Positions 34,469 through 43,640 of a stretch of 64,000 nt of DNA are shown piece by piece. A program made the position numbers and the translations under genes. The stretch lies in assembly GCF_030816015.1 (NCBI RefSeq), contig NZ_JAUSXN010000001.1, positions 248,001 to 312,000 of the forward strand. The letters run 5' to 3'. This stretch comes from Pedobacter sp. W3I1 (lineage in GTDB: Bacteria > Bacteroidota > Bacteroidia > Sphingobacteriales > Sphingobacteriaceae). Positions within the stretch are counted from its first letter, which is position 1, and each line of letters begins with the position of its first letter. The notes below the pieces were generated by a model. The model saw only the letters and a list, made by a program, of their open reading frames with translations. It searched no databases and was not told the DNA's origin.

Positions 34469-35188
34469 ATGACACACACCTATCAACTAACAGGCATGAC
34501 TTGTGGCGGTTGCGAAAATAAAGTAAAAAGTAACCTGCTTGTTTTACCAGAAGTTACCGCTGTTGAGGTTTCGAAAGACACCAATTCGGCTACCATCAGT
34601 ATGGATAAACATATCAGCTTAGATACGCTTCAACAAGCCCTGGGCGGATCAGATAGTAAATATCAGATTTCTGCAGCCCATCACAACGAAACATTGGAGG
34701 AAGCAAAGTCATGGGCCGAAACCTATAAACCTATTTTGTTAATTTTTGGTTATGTTACCGCAATTTCGTTAATCGTTTCGTGGCAAGGCAGCGGCATTAA
34801 CTTCATGGTGTTTATGCGCATTTTTATGGCTGGTTTCTTCCTCACCTTCTCTTTCTTTAAAATGCTTAACCTGAAAGCCTTTGCCGAAAGTTATGCCATG
34901 TATGACATTGTAGCCAAAAAACTTAGTGCATGGGGATATATCTATGCTTTTATTGAACTTGGATTAGGGCTGTCTTTCGCTTTAAACTTATCTCCTGTTG
35001 TTATAAACTGGGCTACGCTAATTGTAATGACCATAAGCATCCTTGGTGTTTTGGAAAGTGTTTTAAACAAGAAAAAGATTCAGTGTGCTTGTTTGGGCGC
35101 TGTTTTTAACTTACCCATGAGCACCGTAACCATTGTTGAAGATGCCATTATGATTGCCATGAGCGCAGCAATGCTGATTTTGATGTAA
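34469..35188 (+). CDS. HMA domain-MauE/DoxX-like membrane protein
   Basis: 239 residues. The N-terminal HMA domain (residues 1-65) has QLTGMTCGGCENKVKSNLLV with the CxxC metal site facing the cytoplasm. Four membrane helices follow (about 88-108, 112-133, 150-175 and 213-237) with the motif KKIQCACLGAVFNLP, typical of MauE/DoxX redox-associated membrane proteins. Such fusions are thought to take up or move copper or mercury across the inner membrane. A -7 candidate TAAATTTG sits at 34445-34452. The gene ends two bases from the convergent toxin gene. Confidence 0.82.
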   Translation: MTHTYQLTGMTCGGCENKVKSNLLVLPEVTAVEVSKDTNSATISMDKHISLDTLQQALGGSDSKYQISAAHHNETLEEAKSWAETYKPILLIFGYVTAISLIVSWQGSGINFMVFMRIFMAGFFLTFSFFKMLNLKAFAESYAMYDIVAKKLSAWGYIYAFIELGLGLSFALNLSPVVINWATLIVMTISILGVLESVLNKKKIQCACLGAVFNLPMSTVTIVEDAIMIAMSAAMLILM

Positions 35189-35189
35189 G

Positions 35190-35603
35190 TTATATTTTTG
35201 TAAGCAGCTCATCTGGTGGAAAAACTGGAATTTCAGAATCTTTGAAATCTTTAATGTTTCGGGTAACAATGTAATCCAGTTTTTCAATATTATAAGCGCA
35301 AAGCATTTGAAGCGCATCTTCAAAATCCTTATGTTTTGACTTCAAACCTTTCTTAATAATATCTTGATCAATTGCAATAATCTGAATATAGTATAAAACG
35401 TTATAGATTACATCCCTTAATTTCTTTTCTTCTAGATGTTTCTTAAGTAGATAATGGGTTGTTGCGATTGAATGAGAGGAGGTAAATAATTGCACCTCAT
35501 TTCGCTCAGCCCTTTCAAAAATTTCAATAGCAAATTTACTGAAAGGCTTTCTATCGGCGATTAAGTCAACGATGATATTGGTATCAACAAAAATCTTTTT
35601 CAT
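35190..35603 (-). CDS. PIN domain ribonuclease toxin (VapC-like)
   Basis: 137 residues of the PIN fold: the first acidic residue in KKIFVDTNIIVDLIAD, the next in a central helix, and the C-terminal pair in KSKHKDFEDALQM and YIVTRNIKDFKDSEIP. The four acidic positions form the Mg-binding nuclease site. The start codon overlaps the stop of the upstream gene by four bases, and that gene encodes a small DNA-binding-like protein, as in type II toxin-antitoxin pairs. It probably cleaves RNA when its partner is degraded. It is convergent with the HMA-MauE gene. Confidence 0.88.
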   Translation of the reverse strand: MKKIFVDTNIIVDLIADRKPFSKFAIEIFERAERNEVQLFTSSHSIATTHYLLKKHLEEKKLRDVIYNVLYYIQIIAIDQDIIKKGLKSKHKDFEDALQMLCAYNIEKLDYIVTRNIKDFKDSEIPVFPPDELLTKI

Positions 35604-35839
35604 AGATGTTTGCCTTCAAAATAATCACGAAGTTCGGTCTCTTCGTCAAAATCATCAGGTAGTTTCACCGCTCCTACAATACCTCTTAACTTTGATGAAA
35701 CAATAGTCTCCTCATCAAGTGTTATAGTTTCTAAATACTTTTCAACCAGCTCGGACAAACTTCTCCCTGTATGCCTTGCATAGGATTTAGCCTTTTCGAT
35801 GGTCGATTTTTGAACAGTTAAGGTTAATTTCGTTGTCAT
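35600..35839 (-). CDS. DUF6364 family antitoxin
   Basis: 79 residues. The N-terminal half (TKLTLTVQKSTIEKAKSYAR, then HTGRSLSELVEKYLE) has the beta-alpha-alpha pattern of ribbon-helix-helix proteins and matches DUF6364, which accompanies PIN toxins in Bacteroidota. The acidic C-terminus (LPDDFDEETELRDYFEG) would bind and block the toxin. It is first in the operon, as is usual for antitoxins, which allows autorepression through its promoter region. Confidence 0.82.
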   Translation of the reverse strand: MTTKLTLTVQKSTIEKAKSYARHTGRSLSELVEKYLETITLDEETIVSSKLRGIVGAVKLPDDFDEETELRDYFEGKHL

Positions 35840-35930
35840 TACACGTGTGATTTATTCAAATATACGTATTATAACCTAAAAGATCAAGAAGGCTACTTTA
35901 TTGCAATTTTATTAATCCATATAATATAAA

Positions 35931-36407
35931 CTATTGCCGTTTGTACCTAAACTCTGATTTTCGGCTTTTGCCATTAAGCTCGCCTTCAATCCAGGCGAGC
36001 AAATCATTTTTGCCCTGATTTTGGTAAATTATTCGCTGTGGAAAATCATGAGTTTTGTCTTCGAAAACATAGATTTTATTCTTTGTAGAGATCAATTTGA
36101 AACAAGTCTCTTTTCCTTCATTCTGCCCCGTTACAGTTGAGCAATAAAAAGTATCTTTTCCGATCTTTTTAATCTTAAGGGTTTCGGTAAGCAAACTATC
36201 ACCTTTGGCATTTATTCGATAGCTTTTGCCGCTGAGTGTTTCATCCGGATTATGCTTCCACTGTTCTATAATTTTACCCTTAGCGGTTTGCATTTCCCAT
36301 GAGCCTAGAACAAAAGCAAAGGTTTTTGACGGCTCTTTTTGTGCGTGGGCATTAATTGAAAAGCCAACCAGGAATAAGATTATGAAATTTAATATAGGTC
36401 TTTTCAT
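35931..36407 (-). CDS. DUF6265 family secreted protein
   Basis: 158 residues from the ATG at 36407; the frame is open further upstream but that stretch overlaps the preceding gene. A signal peptide (FIILFLVGFSINAHAQ) is followed by FAFVLGSWEMQTAKGKIIEQ and TLSGKSYRIN, then the C-terminal FEDKTHDFPQRIIYQ, which match DUF6265. The family looks lipocalin-like and has no known function. Its start overlaps the end of the YfiT-like gene by four bases (ATGA), so the two are translationally coupled. Confidence 0.83.
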   Translation of the reverse strand: MKRPILNFIILFLVGFSINAHAQKEPSKTFAFVLGSWEMQTAKGKIIEQWKHNPDETLSGKSYRINAKGDSLLTETLKIKKIGKDTFYCSTVTGQNEGKETCFKLISTKNKIYVFEDKTHDFPQRIIYQNQGKNDLLAWIEGELNGKSRKSEFRYKRQ

Positions 36408-36928
36408 TTCGCTATCGTATTGGTAATGTGTGCCAAATGGTGCTTTCCATGCCAGGCGTACATACCCAACATATTTGCTAAGGTAAGTTCTTTTCCCTGA
36501 GCCGGATGAATATATTTCCTTTGGTAATCTTCTGGTTTTAATGTTCTCAAAAAAGCAACCCAACGTTGATGCAAACCAGTTAACAAATCAACAGATAGTT
36601 TGATATTTCCGTTTTTGGCTTCCTCTGTTTCGGCCCAGCGCTCTTCGTAATATGGCCTGATTATAGGAACATCTTCAGTAATGGCTTGCTTAAAACGGAT
36701 GTAGGCATTGATATGACTATCAGGAATATGGTGCACCACTTGCCGTAAGGTCCATCCCCCAGGGCGGTAAGTTTGATTTAATTCTTCATCGGTTAAGTTT
36801 TCTGTCGCATCTTTAAGTTGATCCGGTAAAGCCTCAATTTCCGAAATCCAGGTATCAATCTGTTTCTGATCAAAAATTTCCGGCATCGAAAACTGACCGA
36901 TGGGATATTTAAGCTGTTCTAAATCCAT
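36404..36928 (-). CDS. YfiT/DinB-type putative metal-dependent hydrolase (bacillithiol transferase-like)
   Basis: 174 residues. The DinB four-helix fold has its metal-binding histidines in TLRQVVHHIPDSHINAY and MYAWHGKHHLAHI, and the N-terminus opens with YPIGQFSMPE, the mark of the YfiT branch. Its best-studied relatives transfer bacillithiol to electrophiles such as fosfomycin-like drugs. Some Bacteroidota make bacillithiol, so this is possible but not shown. It is coupled to the DUF6265 gene. Confidence 0.88.
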   Translation of the reverse strand: MDLEQLKYPIGQFSMPEIFDQKQIDTWISEIEALPDQLKDATENLTDEELNQTYRPGGWTLRQVVHHIPDSHINAYIRFKQAITEDVPIIRPYYEERWAETEEAKNGNIKLSVDLLTGLHQRWVAFLRTLKPEDYQRKYIHPAQGKELTLANMLGMYAWHGKHHLAHITNTIAK

Positions 36929-37064
36929 GAAACCAAAATAAGGAGAATTATCGGATTTTTAACCGCAAAGATCACAGAGAGGAAGTCGCAGAGTACGCAG
37001 AGTTGGGCGCATACTGTAAACACAAAATCTGTGTATATCTCCCTAGATCTGCGGGATACTAAAT

Positions 37065-38462
37065 CTACATTAATTTCTTTAGCCACTTCAGCAACCCCAT
37101 TTTTGATGTGTAAGGTGGATAAATCATTTTGGTCAATCCTAACTTCGGCTGAAAAACCACTGCCCGCTCATGCGAAAAAGTTTTGAAACCAAAAATACCA
37201 TGACAACTACCTATACCACTATTATTAGCCCCACCAAAAGGCAAATTAGGATTACCGATATGGACCAAAACATCATTTACACAGGTTCCGCCTGCACTTG
37301 TTTCGGTGATAATTTTATTTTGATTCTGTTTATTGCCTGAGAAAATATAAAGCGCCAAAGGCTTTTCTTTCCTGTTCACAAAATCAATTGCTTCCTGTAG
37401 ATTATTGTAAGCAATAACGGGTAAAACCGGACCAAAAATTTCTTCCTTCATAATCCTACTACTTTCAGTTACTGCAGTTAAAAGCGTTGGTGTAATGGTT
37501 AAATCCTTTTCATTCGATTCTCCGCCAAAAGCCAATACCGCTCCATCAGCAACAACCTCTTCAATTAATTTATTTAAGCGGTTAAATTGCTTTAGGTTAA
37601 TGATTTTGGCATAATCACCTTCGTTAATTTCCGCTTCGTTAAAGAACATTTTTCGAACAGCTGCCTCATAATGCGTTACAAAATCGTCGAGCCTGTTTTC
37701 TTTAATTAATACATAATCTGGGGCAATACAGGTTTGTCCGGCATTAACCAATTTGCCCCAGGCAATTTTTTCTGCGGCTTTTTGCAGGTCACAGGTTTCA
37801 TCTACAATCGCTGGAGATTTACCACCAAGCTCTAAGGTAACTGAGCTCAGGTTTTTTGCCGCAGCTTCCATCACCACTTTACCGATTGCGGTACTTCCTG
37901 TAAAAAAGATATGATCGAATGGGAGCTTCAACAATTCGGTGGAAACGTCAGCATCGCCTTCAAAACAAGCAATTTCTTTTGCCTCAAAAGTATTTGAAAT
38001 TAATTTATTGATCACGCCCGCCGTTGCTCCACTCAGTTCAGACGGTTTCAGCATTACACAATTCCCCGCAGCTATTGCAGAAATTAATGGACTCATGATT
38101 AACTGCAGTGGATAATTCCAGGGTGCTATAATCAAACAAACACCCTTTGGTTCGTAATAGATTTTGTTCCGGGCGAAAAGATTACTCATGGTTCTGCTTG
38201 CCGATTTTGGTTTCATCCAGCCGCGCAGTTTTTTTATAGCGTGATCTATTTCTGCATAGGAGAAAAACAACTCGGTTACCGCGCTTTCGAAACGATTTTT
38301 GCGCAAATCGGATTCTAATGCGGCATATATTTCCGCTTCAGCTTTTTCTAAAGTGCGTTTCAACAACTTTAACTTTCCGATACGGGTTTTAGCATCCGTT
38401 TTTCGCAGTTCAAATTTATATTGCTGTTGTAAATCGAAAACTGATTTTATCTGTTCTTCCAT
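37065..38462 (-). CDS. Aldehyde dehydrogenase family protein (class 3-like)
   Basis: 465 residues from the ATG at 38462. The family blocks are IIAPWNYPLQLIMSPL, FFTGSTAIGKVV (NAD-binding), TLELGGKSPAIV (general-base Glu), NAGQTCIAPDYVL (catalytic Cys) and EEIFGPVLPVIAY. The shorter length and absence of an N-terminal extension place it with class 3 enzymes (ALDH3), which oxidise medium- and long-chain or aromatic aldehydes. The C-terminal tail (LTKMIYPPYTSKMGLLKWL) resembles ALDH3 tails. It stands alone, divergent from the next gene. Confidence 0.92.
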   Translation of the reverse strand: MEEQIKSVFDLQQQYKFELRKTDAKTRIGKLKLLKRTLEKAEAEIYAALESDLRKNRFESAVTELFFSYAEIDHAIKKLRGWMKPKSASRTMSNLFARNKIYYEPKGVCLIIAPWNYPLQLIMSPLISAIAAGNCVMLKPSELSGATAGVINKLISNTFEAKEIACFEGDADVSTELLKLPFDHIFFTGSTAIGKVVMEAAAKNLSSVTLELGGKSPAIVDETCDLQKAAEKIAWGKLVNAGQTCIAPDYVLIKENRLDDFVTHYEAAVRKMFFNEAEINEGDYAKIINLKQFNRLNKLIEEVVADGAVLAFGGESNEKDLTITPTLLTAVTESSRIMKEEIFGPVLPVIAYNNLQEAIDFVNRKEKPLALYIFSGNKQNQNKIITETSAGGTCVNDVLVHIGNPNLPFGGANNSGIGSCHGIFGFKTFSHERAVVFQPKLGLTKMIYPPYTSKMGLLKWLKKLM

Positions 38463-38650
38463 AATTAACAACGGCTAACAATTTTTACCATACAAGCAAT
38501 TTAAGAAAATATAAGGTTAGTGAAGTTATATGAAAATCAAACGATTAATCAAACTAGCTAAAGTTGTGCGTTAAATTTAGTTAAAATGCATCCATTTCAT
38601 TAAAAATTCATTCATTTAAAGCATATTGCAGCAAATTTTAATATTCACAG

Positions 38651-39838
38651 ATGAAAAGATTGTTTTTCGTTTTCGCATTCATAATTCCCTTGGTTATACA
38701 TGCTCAAACCTTAAAAACAGATGTACTGGTTATTGGCAGTGGCGATGCCGCCTATTCAGCAGCTTTTCAATCGTTCAAATCAGGTGTAAAAACCATTCTC
38801 CTCACACAAAAAGAACAGCTTGATCTTAAGAAAATTTCGGAGAGCAAATCTAAAGAAGCAATTGCTTTTTATCAGCTTTTTTTAAAGAGGGAGATTGAAA
38901 ATGCCAAAAACTTAGACACACCGAAACCCAAACCTGATAAAAAGAAAACTGTAAAAGTGACGGTTGATAGCATACAGCTTTTAAATGTAATCAACAATAT
39001 CCCATACACCGAAATTAAACGTTCAGGTAGTGGCTGGGAAGTAAAACTCACCAAAGATAAAAGCATTAAGGCAAAAGTCCTGATTATGGCCGATAATCCA
39101 GAAAAATTAATGGCTGCATTAAAAATTACCAGCTTGAATCCTGCATCTTCAGTTCCATTAAACTATAGTGAAAACCTATACAGAACCTCAATAGCGAACA
39201 TTTCTTTGAACAGTGCGGGTTTTCTATCATTATATAACTTACTTATCCCAAATCAGGAAAACCTCTTGTATATTCCTGCCGATCAGTTTGAAATCGGGCC
39301 CGCTGCCGGAGCAACCGCTGCTTATGCCGCTTTTTTCGACACAAAAACCAGCTTATCGAACCTAAAAAGGATTCAGGGCGAGCTACTTAGCTACAAACAT
39401 GCATTAATGCCTTTTGAAGATGTAAAAGTGACTGATTCTAATTGGCTGGCTATTCAAAAAGTTGGTGTAACAGGCATTCTTAAGGCCGAAATAAAGCAAG
39501 ATAAAGCCTATTTCAATCCCGAAAAAGAGGTTACACACGATGAAATTAAGCAGCCAATTAAAGATTATTATTACAAGGCTCAGATCTGGTTTGATGACCA
39601 TCAGAATATCCCCATTACTTTAGAAAACACCATTGCTTTGCTTTGTTATGTGGGCAATAAATCGGTTGAAGCAACCAAAGCCGAACTGCAAAAAAAGTGG
39701 AACAAAAATTACAGGTTCACCTCTAAATACGAGCTTAAAAAAGTGCTGACCAGAAGGGAATTTGCAGTAATCATCAACGAGTATCTAAAACCTTTTGACG
39801 ATGTGAATGTAGATAAAACAGGAAGGGTAATCCGTTAA
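38651..39838 (+). CDS. Secreted FAD-dependent oxidoreductase-like protein
   Basis: 395 residues with a signal peptide (FFVFAFIIPLVIHAQ). The mature protein begins with a nucleotide-binding Rossmann motif (TDVLVIGSGDAAYSAA) and later has GPAAGATAAYAAFFDT, which resembles the FAD-site glycine motif of the xanthan-lyase-associated FAD oxidoreductases. The substrate domain is much reduced, and a Lys-rich insert (PKPKPDKKKTVKV) follows the first Rossmann unit. The C-terminal ~100 residues (AIVALL-like NTIALLCYVGNKSVEATKAE) have no domain I know. Whether FAD binding is retained cannot be said. Confidence 0.6.
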   Translation: MKRLFFVFAFIIPLVIHAQTLKTDVLVIGSGDAAYSAAFQSFKSGVKTILLTQKEQLDLKKISESKSKEAIAFYQLFLKREIENAKNLDTPKPKPDKKKTVKVTVDSIQLLNVINNIPYTEIKRSGSGWEVKLTKDKSIKAKVLIMADNPEKLMAALKITSLNPASSVPLNYSENLYRTSIANISLNSAGFLSLYNLLIPNQENLLYIPADQFEIGPAAGATAAYAAFFDTKTSLSNLKRIQGELLSYKHALMPFEDVKVTDSNWLAIQKVGVTGILKAEIKQDKAYFNPEKEVTHDEIKQPIKDYYYKAQIWFDDHQNIPITLENTIALLCYVGNKSVEATKAELQKKWNKNYRFTSKYELKKVLTRREFAVIINEYLKPFDDVNVDKTGRVIR

Positions 39839-39947
39839 CCTCTCCCTATGTAAGTTGGTGCAGCTACTTCCGCTTTCGTGCCCCTCTCCTTAAGGAGAGG
39901 GATACAACAGCCTTTGCTGGGTACTCACCGACTTAAATAGGGTGAGG
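39839..39947. repeat. Palindromic intergenic element with nested perfect 20-bp palindrome
   Basis: Outer arms of 22 nt at 39839-39860 and 39926-39947 are inverted copies with 19 matches (CCTCTCCCTAT and ATAGGGTGAGG ends). Inside, CCCTCTCCTTAAGGAGAGGG at 39882-39901 is a perfect palindrome. It differs in sequence from the CGTCAT families. Confidence 0.6.
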
Positions 39948-40018
39948 TGTTGTAACATTTCCATTTCCTTCAACAATTAGTTTGCTCTTTACCTAAATTG
40001 CAGCCAAACCTAAAATTC

Positions 40019-42403
40019 ATGAAGAAATATTTACTTTTCCTTTTGCTTTGCACGGGCGAATATACTTTTGCACAACAACTAGCACCCTTAACCGTCGAAA
40101 AGATAATGCGCGATCCAAAGTGGATGGGTGTTGCACCAACTAATTTCCGTTGGACTGCAGACAGCAAAACCCTTTACTTCAACTGGAATCCCGAAAATAA
40201 AGCTAAAGAAGAATTATTCAAAGTTTCAGTTACATCTACCAAACCTGTGAAAGCAGTGGAAAAAGAAGATGAAAAGCTTTTAAGTTTAAACTATACCTAT
40301 AATACTGACCGCTCGCTTGGTTTAATAGAAAAAAGCGGCGATATCTACTTACAGAATTTCAAAAGCAATAAAGAAACCCGGTTAACCAGTACACAAGAGA
40401 GAGAGAACAACCCGGTTTTTTTAACCAATGGAAATGTCGTTTATCAATTGGGCGATAATTTATTCGAAGTTGATCTAAAATCTGCCGAAACCAAACAGCT
40501 AACCAACTTTGTTAAAGGTAAAAAAGCAGGCCGACCAGAAACCAAACCCGTTACCGAGCAGGACAAATGGCTGAAAGCACAGCAGACCGAACTTTTCGAT
40601 ATCATTAAAAAGAGAAATGCTGAAACCAGAAACAGTTCGCGGGCAGGAAGGGGCCGGTCTGGTGTAGCTGCAGGAGATACAAAACCATTAAAAGAACTTT
40701 ATACCGAAGATAAATTTTTAAACGGCATAACCATTAGTCCCGATGGACACTTTATCACTTATAAACTCACCCCTCCGGCACAGAATAACCACAGTACAAT
40801 CGTTCCAAACTATATCACTTCTTCGGGTTATACAGAAGATATTCCGGGAAGAACCAAGGTTGGAGAAAATGAAAATATCTCGCAGGGTTTTATATACGAT
40901 ACCCAAAGAGATACCGTCTATAATATTCAAACATCAACCATTGCAGGCATAAAAGACATCCCTGATTACTTAAAAGATTATCCAAAAGAACTCGACACCT
41001 TAAAAAAGAAAAATGCAGATAGACCGGTAAATCTCTTCGGCCCGTTTTGGAACGATAACGGAAGTATTGCGATTGTTGTAGCAACATCTACCGACAATAA
41101 GGACCGCTGGATTTTAAAATTAGACGCCTTAACTGGAAAATTCTCTACCATAGACCGCCAGCATGATGAAGCCTGGATTGGTGGTCCGGGCATTAGTGGT
41201 TTTTACCAGGGCAATAGTGGATGGATCGATAACAACCGTTTTTATTATCAGAGCGAAGCTACAGGATATTCGCACCTTTATATCGCCAATATTGCTTCTG
41301 GCGACAAGAAACAACTTACTTCTGGTAAATGGGAAGTACAGTCTGTACAATTATCGAAAGACAAAAACACTTTTTATTTTAAAGCAAATAAAGAGCATCC
41401 TGGTATTACCAATTTTTTTAAAATCGCTGTTAATGGTGGCGAACCTGTGCAGATTACCAGCATGAAAGGCCTGAATGATATCACCCTTTCTCCTGACGAA
41501 AAATACATCGCCATTAATTATTCCTTTATGGATAAGCCTGGTGAATTGTATCTCCAGCCGAATAAGGCTGGTGCCAAAGCTGAAAAAATTACCCAGTCTA
41601 CTTCAGCAGAATTTAACTCCTACAAATGGCGTCAGCCAGACATGGTAAGCTTTAAAAACCGTTATGGCGCAGATGTGTATGCAAGGGTTTATAAATCGGA
41701 TAATCCACATCCTAACCATCCAGCTGTAGTTTTTGTACATGGCGCCGGTTATCTTCAAAACGTTCACTTTGGCTGGAGTACTTACTTCCGCGAGTTTATG
41801 TTCAATAATTTACTGGCCGACAACGGTTACACGGTGATTGATATTGATTATACCGGAAGTTCTGGTTATGGTCGCGATCATCGCACTGGTATTTACCGCC
41901 ACATGGGTGGAAAAGATTTAACCGACCAGGTGGATGGGGTTAAGTTTTTGGTAGAGAAATATGGTGTTAATCCTCAGCATGTTGGTTTATATGGCGGCTC
42001 ATATGGTGGTTTTATTACGTTGATGGCGATGTTTAACGAATCAGATGTTTTTGCCAGCGGTGCAGCTTTACGTTCGGTTACTGATTGGGCACATTATAAC
42101 CACGGTTATACTTCAAATATCTTAAACGAACCTTATAACGATCCGATTGCCTACAAAAGAAGTTCACCTATCTACTTCGCTGACAAGCTAAAAGGCAACC
42201 TTTTAATGGCGCATGGTATGGTTGATGTAAATGTTCACTTTCAGGACATTGTGCGCATTAGTCAACGCTTTATAGAGCTGGGTAAAAATAATTGGGAACT
42301 TGCCGTTTACCCCGTTGAAGACCACGGTTTTATTGAGCCCAGCAGCTGGACAGATGAATATAAAAGGATATTTAAGTTGTATGAGAATACGTTGAAGAAG
42401 TAG
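40019..42403 (+). CDS. S9 family peptidase (prolyl oligopeptidase / DPP IV-like)
   Basis: 794 residues from the ATG at 40019, which precedes a signal peptide (LLFLLLCTGEYTFAQ). The long N-terminal part is a beta-propeller (DPP IV N-domain, repeated strands such as ITISPDGHFITYKL, ITLSPDEKYIAINY). The C-terminal alpha/beta hydrolase has the nucleophile in GLYGGSYGGFITL, Asp in AHGMVDVNVHF and His in PVEDHGFIEP, completing the catalytic triad. It removes dipeptides or short peptides, often after proline, in the periplasm. It stands alone between two repeat elements. Confidence 0.92.
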   Translation: MKKYLLFLLLCTGEYTFAQQLAPLTVEKIMRDPKWMGVAPTNFRWTADSKTLYFNWNPENKAKEELFKVSVTSTKPVKAVEKEDEKLLSLNYTYNTDRSLGLIEKSGDIYLQNFKSNKETRLTSTQERENNPVFLTNGNVVYQLGDNLFEVDLKSAETKQLTNFVKGKKAGRPETKPVTEQDKWLKAQQTELFDIIKKRNAETRNSSRAGRGRSGVAAGDTKPLKELYTEDKFLNGITISPDGHFITYKLTPPAQNNHSTIVPNYITSSGYTEDIPGRTKVGENENISQGFIYDTQRDTVYNIQTSTIAGIKDIPDYLKDYPKELDTLKKKNADRPVNLFGPFWNDNGSIAIVVATSTDNKDRWILKLDALTGKFSTIDRQHDEAWIGGPGISGFYQGNSGWIDNNRFYYQSEATGYSHLYIANIASGDKKQLTSGKWEVQSVQLSKDKNTFYFKANKEHPGITNFFKIAVNGGEPVQITSMKGLNDITLSPDEKYIAINYSFMDKPGELYLQPNKAGAKAEKITQSTSAEFNSYKWRQPDMVSFKNRYGADVYARVYKSDNPHPNHPAVVFVHGAGYLQNVHFGWSTYFREFMFNNLLADNGYTVIDIDYTGSSGYGRDHRTGIYRHMGGKDLTDQVDGVKFLVEKYGVNPQHVGLYGGSYGGFITLMAMFNESDVFASGAALRSVTDWAHYNHGYTSNILNEPYNDPIAYKRSSPIYFADKLKGNLLMAHGMVDVNVHFQDIVRISQRFIELGKNNWELAVYPVEDHGFIEPSSWTDEYKRIFKLYENTLKK

Positions 42404-42419
42404 CCTCCCTTAAGCTGGT

Positions 42420-42527
42420 CGTCATCTCGACTGAAGCGTAGCGGAACGGAGAGATCTATCTAGTTAGATTTAGCTTCGCTGAGCACTTCGTGGTTCTCGA
42501 CTGCGTTGCACTCCGCTCGAAATGACG
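42420..42527. repeat. REP-like element, CGTCATCTCGA / TCGAAATGACG family
   Basis: The ends CGTCATCTCGACTGAAGCG and GCTCGAAATGACG are inverted copies; an inner GAGATCTATC segment is shared with the copy at 28595-28674. It follows the S9 peptidase gene. Confidence 0.7.
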
Positions 42528-42627
42528 ACAAAAGGCACAAATAGCACACGACTATAATTTAAGTCAATAATATAGTTTTCATCTATATCGTTATCAATAA
42601 ATACAATTAACAATTAGTGAAACGGGG

Positions 42628-42658
42628 TTGCTTGACACCTGTTTTAGCCTTACCTTTG
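42628..42658 (+). promoter_or_regulatory. Promoter of the peroxiredoxin operon
   Basis: TTG at 42628-42630, 20 nt, then TACCTTTG at 42651-42658: an excellent match to the Bacteroidota promoter. The leader to the ATG at 42685 is about 20 nt. Confidence 0.8.
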
Positions 42659-42684
42659 CAGTATAAAATTAAAGACAAAAAATT

Positions 42685-43317
42685 ATGGCAATAGTAGGCA
42701 AAAAATTCCCAAGTGTTAGTATTGATGCAATGTCAGACATGGGTGATGACTTGAAAATCAATGTATTTGAAGAAGCTGTAAACAAAAATAGCAAAGTATT
42801 ATTATTCTGGTATCCAAAAGATTTTACTTTTGTTTGCCCTACAGAATTACACGCTTTCCAGGCTGCTTTACCTGAGTTTGAAAAAAGAAATACAATTGTA
42901 ATCGGTGCATCTTGCGATACCAACGAAGTTCACTTCGCATGGTTAAATACGCCAAAAGATAACGGCGGTATTGAGGGTGTTACTTACCCGATCTTAGCCG
43001 ATACACACAGACAGTTATCTGGTATCTTAGATATTTTAGATCAGGAAGTGAACTATGACGAAGAAGGAAACGAATCTTTCTCGGGTTCTAATGTAACTTT
43101 CAGAGCTACTTATTTAATCGACGAAACTGGTAAAGTTTTCCACGAAAGTGTTAATGATATGCCATTAGGCAGAAACGTTAAAGAATATTTACGTTTAATT
43201 GATGCTTACACTCACGTTCAAAAACATGGCGAAGTTTGTCCTGCAAACTGGGAAGAAGGAAAAGAAGCAATGAACGCAAACAGAACTGGCGTAGCTGAAT
43301 ATTTAGCCGCTAACTAA
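42685..43317 (+). CDS. 2-Cys peroxiredoxin (AhpC/Prx1 type)
   Basis: 210 residues. The peroxidatic cysteine C51 is in KDFTFVCPTELHAF and the resolving cysteine C185 in GEVCPANWEEG, the AhpC/Prx1 arrangement. The enzyme reduces hydrogen and organic peroxides in the cytoplasm. No AhpF is nearby; instead a thioredoxin-like gene starts 14 nt downstream and is probably the reductant. A strong promoter lies just upstream. I see no clear OxyR site. Confidence 0.93.
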   Translation: MAIVGKKFPSVSIDAMSDMGDDLKINVFEEAVNKNSKVLLFWYPKDFTFVCPTELHAFQAALPEFEKRNTIVIGASCDTNEVHFAWLNTPKDNGGIEGVTYPILADTHRQLSGILDILDQEVNYDEEGNESFSGSNVTFRATYLIDETGKVFHESVNDMPLGRNVKEYLRLIDAYTHVQKHGEVCPANWEEGKEAMNANRTGVAEYLAAN

Positions 43318-43331
43318 TTAAACAAAACGTT

Positions 43332-43640
43332 ATGTTTTTAGAATTAACAGAAGACAATCTTCAACAATATTTGGCCGATAACTCAAAGGTTATGGTTCAG
43401 TATGCTGCATCCTGGTGTGGAAACTGCCGGATCATGAAACCTAAGTTTAAAAAACTGGCTTCAGAAAATGAAGATGTAGCTTTCTTGATTGTTGATGCCG
43501 AAAAACTTCCAAACTCACGCAAATTTGCAAACGTTGATAATTTACCAACTTTTGCAGCTTTTGAAGGCGGCAGCTTGGTAGATCAGGTGCAAACCAACAA
43601 AGCAGAAGGTTTAATTGAACTATTTAACAAGATAAAGTAA
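43332..43640 (+). CDS. Thioredoxin family protein
   Basis: 102 residues, a minimal thioredoxin fold. The active site is AASWCGNCRIMKPKF with C29 and C32; the CGNC dipeptide differs from the CGPC of housekeeping thioredoxins. The cis-proline is in DNLPTFAAFE. It has no signal peptide, so it is cytoplasmic. The position between the peroxiredoxin and a DUF6952 gene, with a one-base overlap to the latter, suggests it recycles the peroxiredoxin. Confidence 0.9.
   Translation: MFLELTEDNLQQYLADNSKVMVQYAASWCGNCRIMKPKFKKLASENEDVAFLIVDAEKLPNSRKFANVDNLPTFAAFEGGSLVDQVQTNKAEGLIELFNKIK

Noticed and set aside
36408..36563. Longer N-terminus for the DUF6265 protein
   Set aside because: The extra 52 residues overlap the YfiT-like gene and precede a clear signal peptide that should be at the start.
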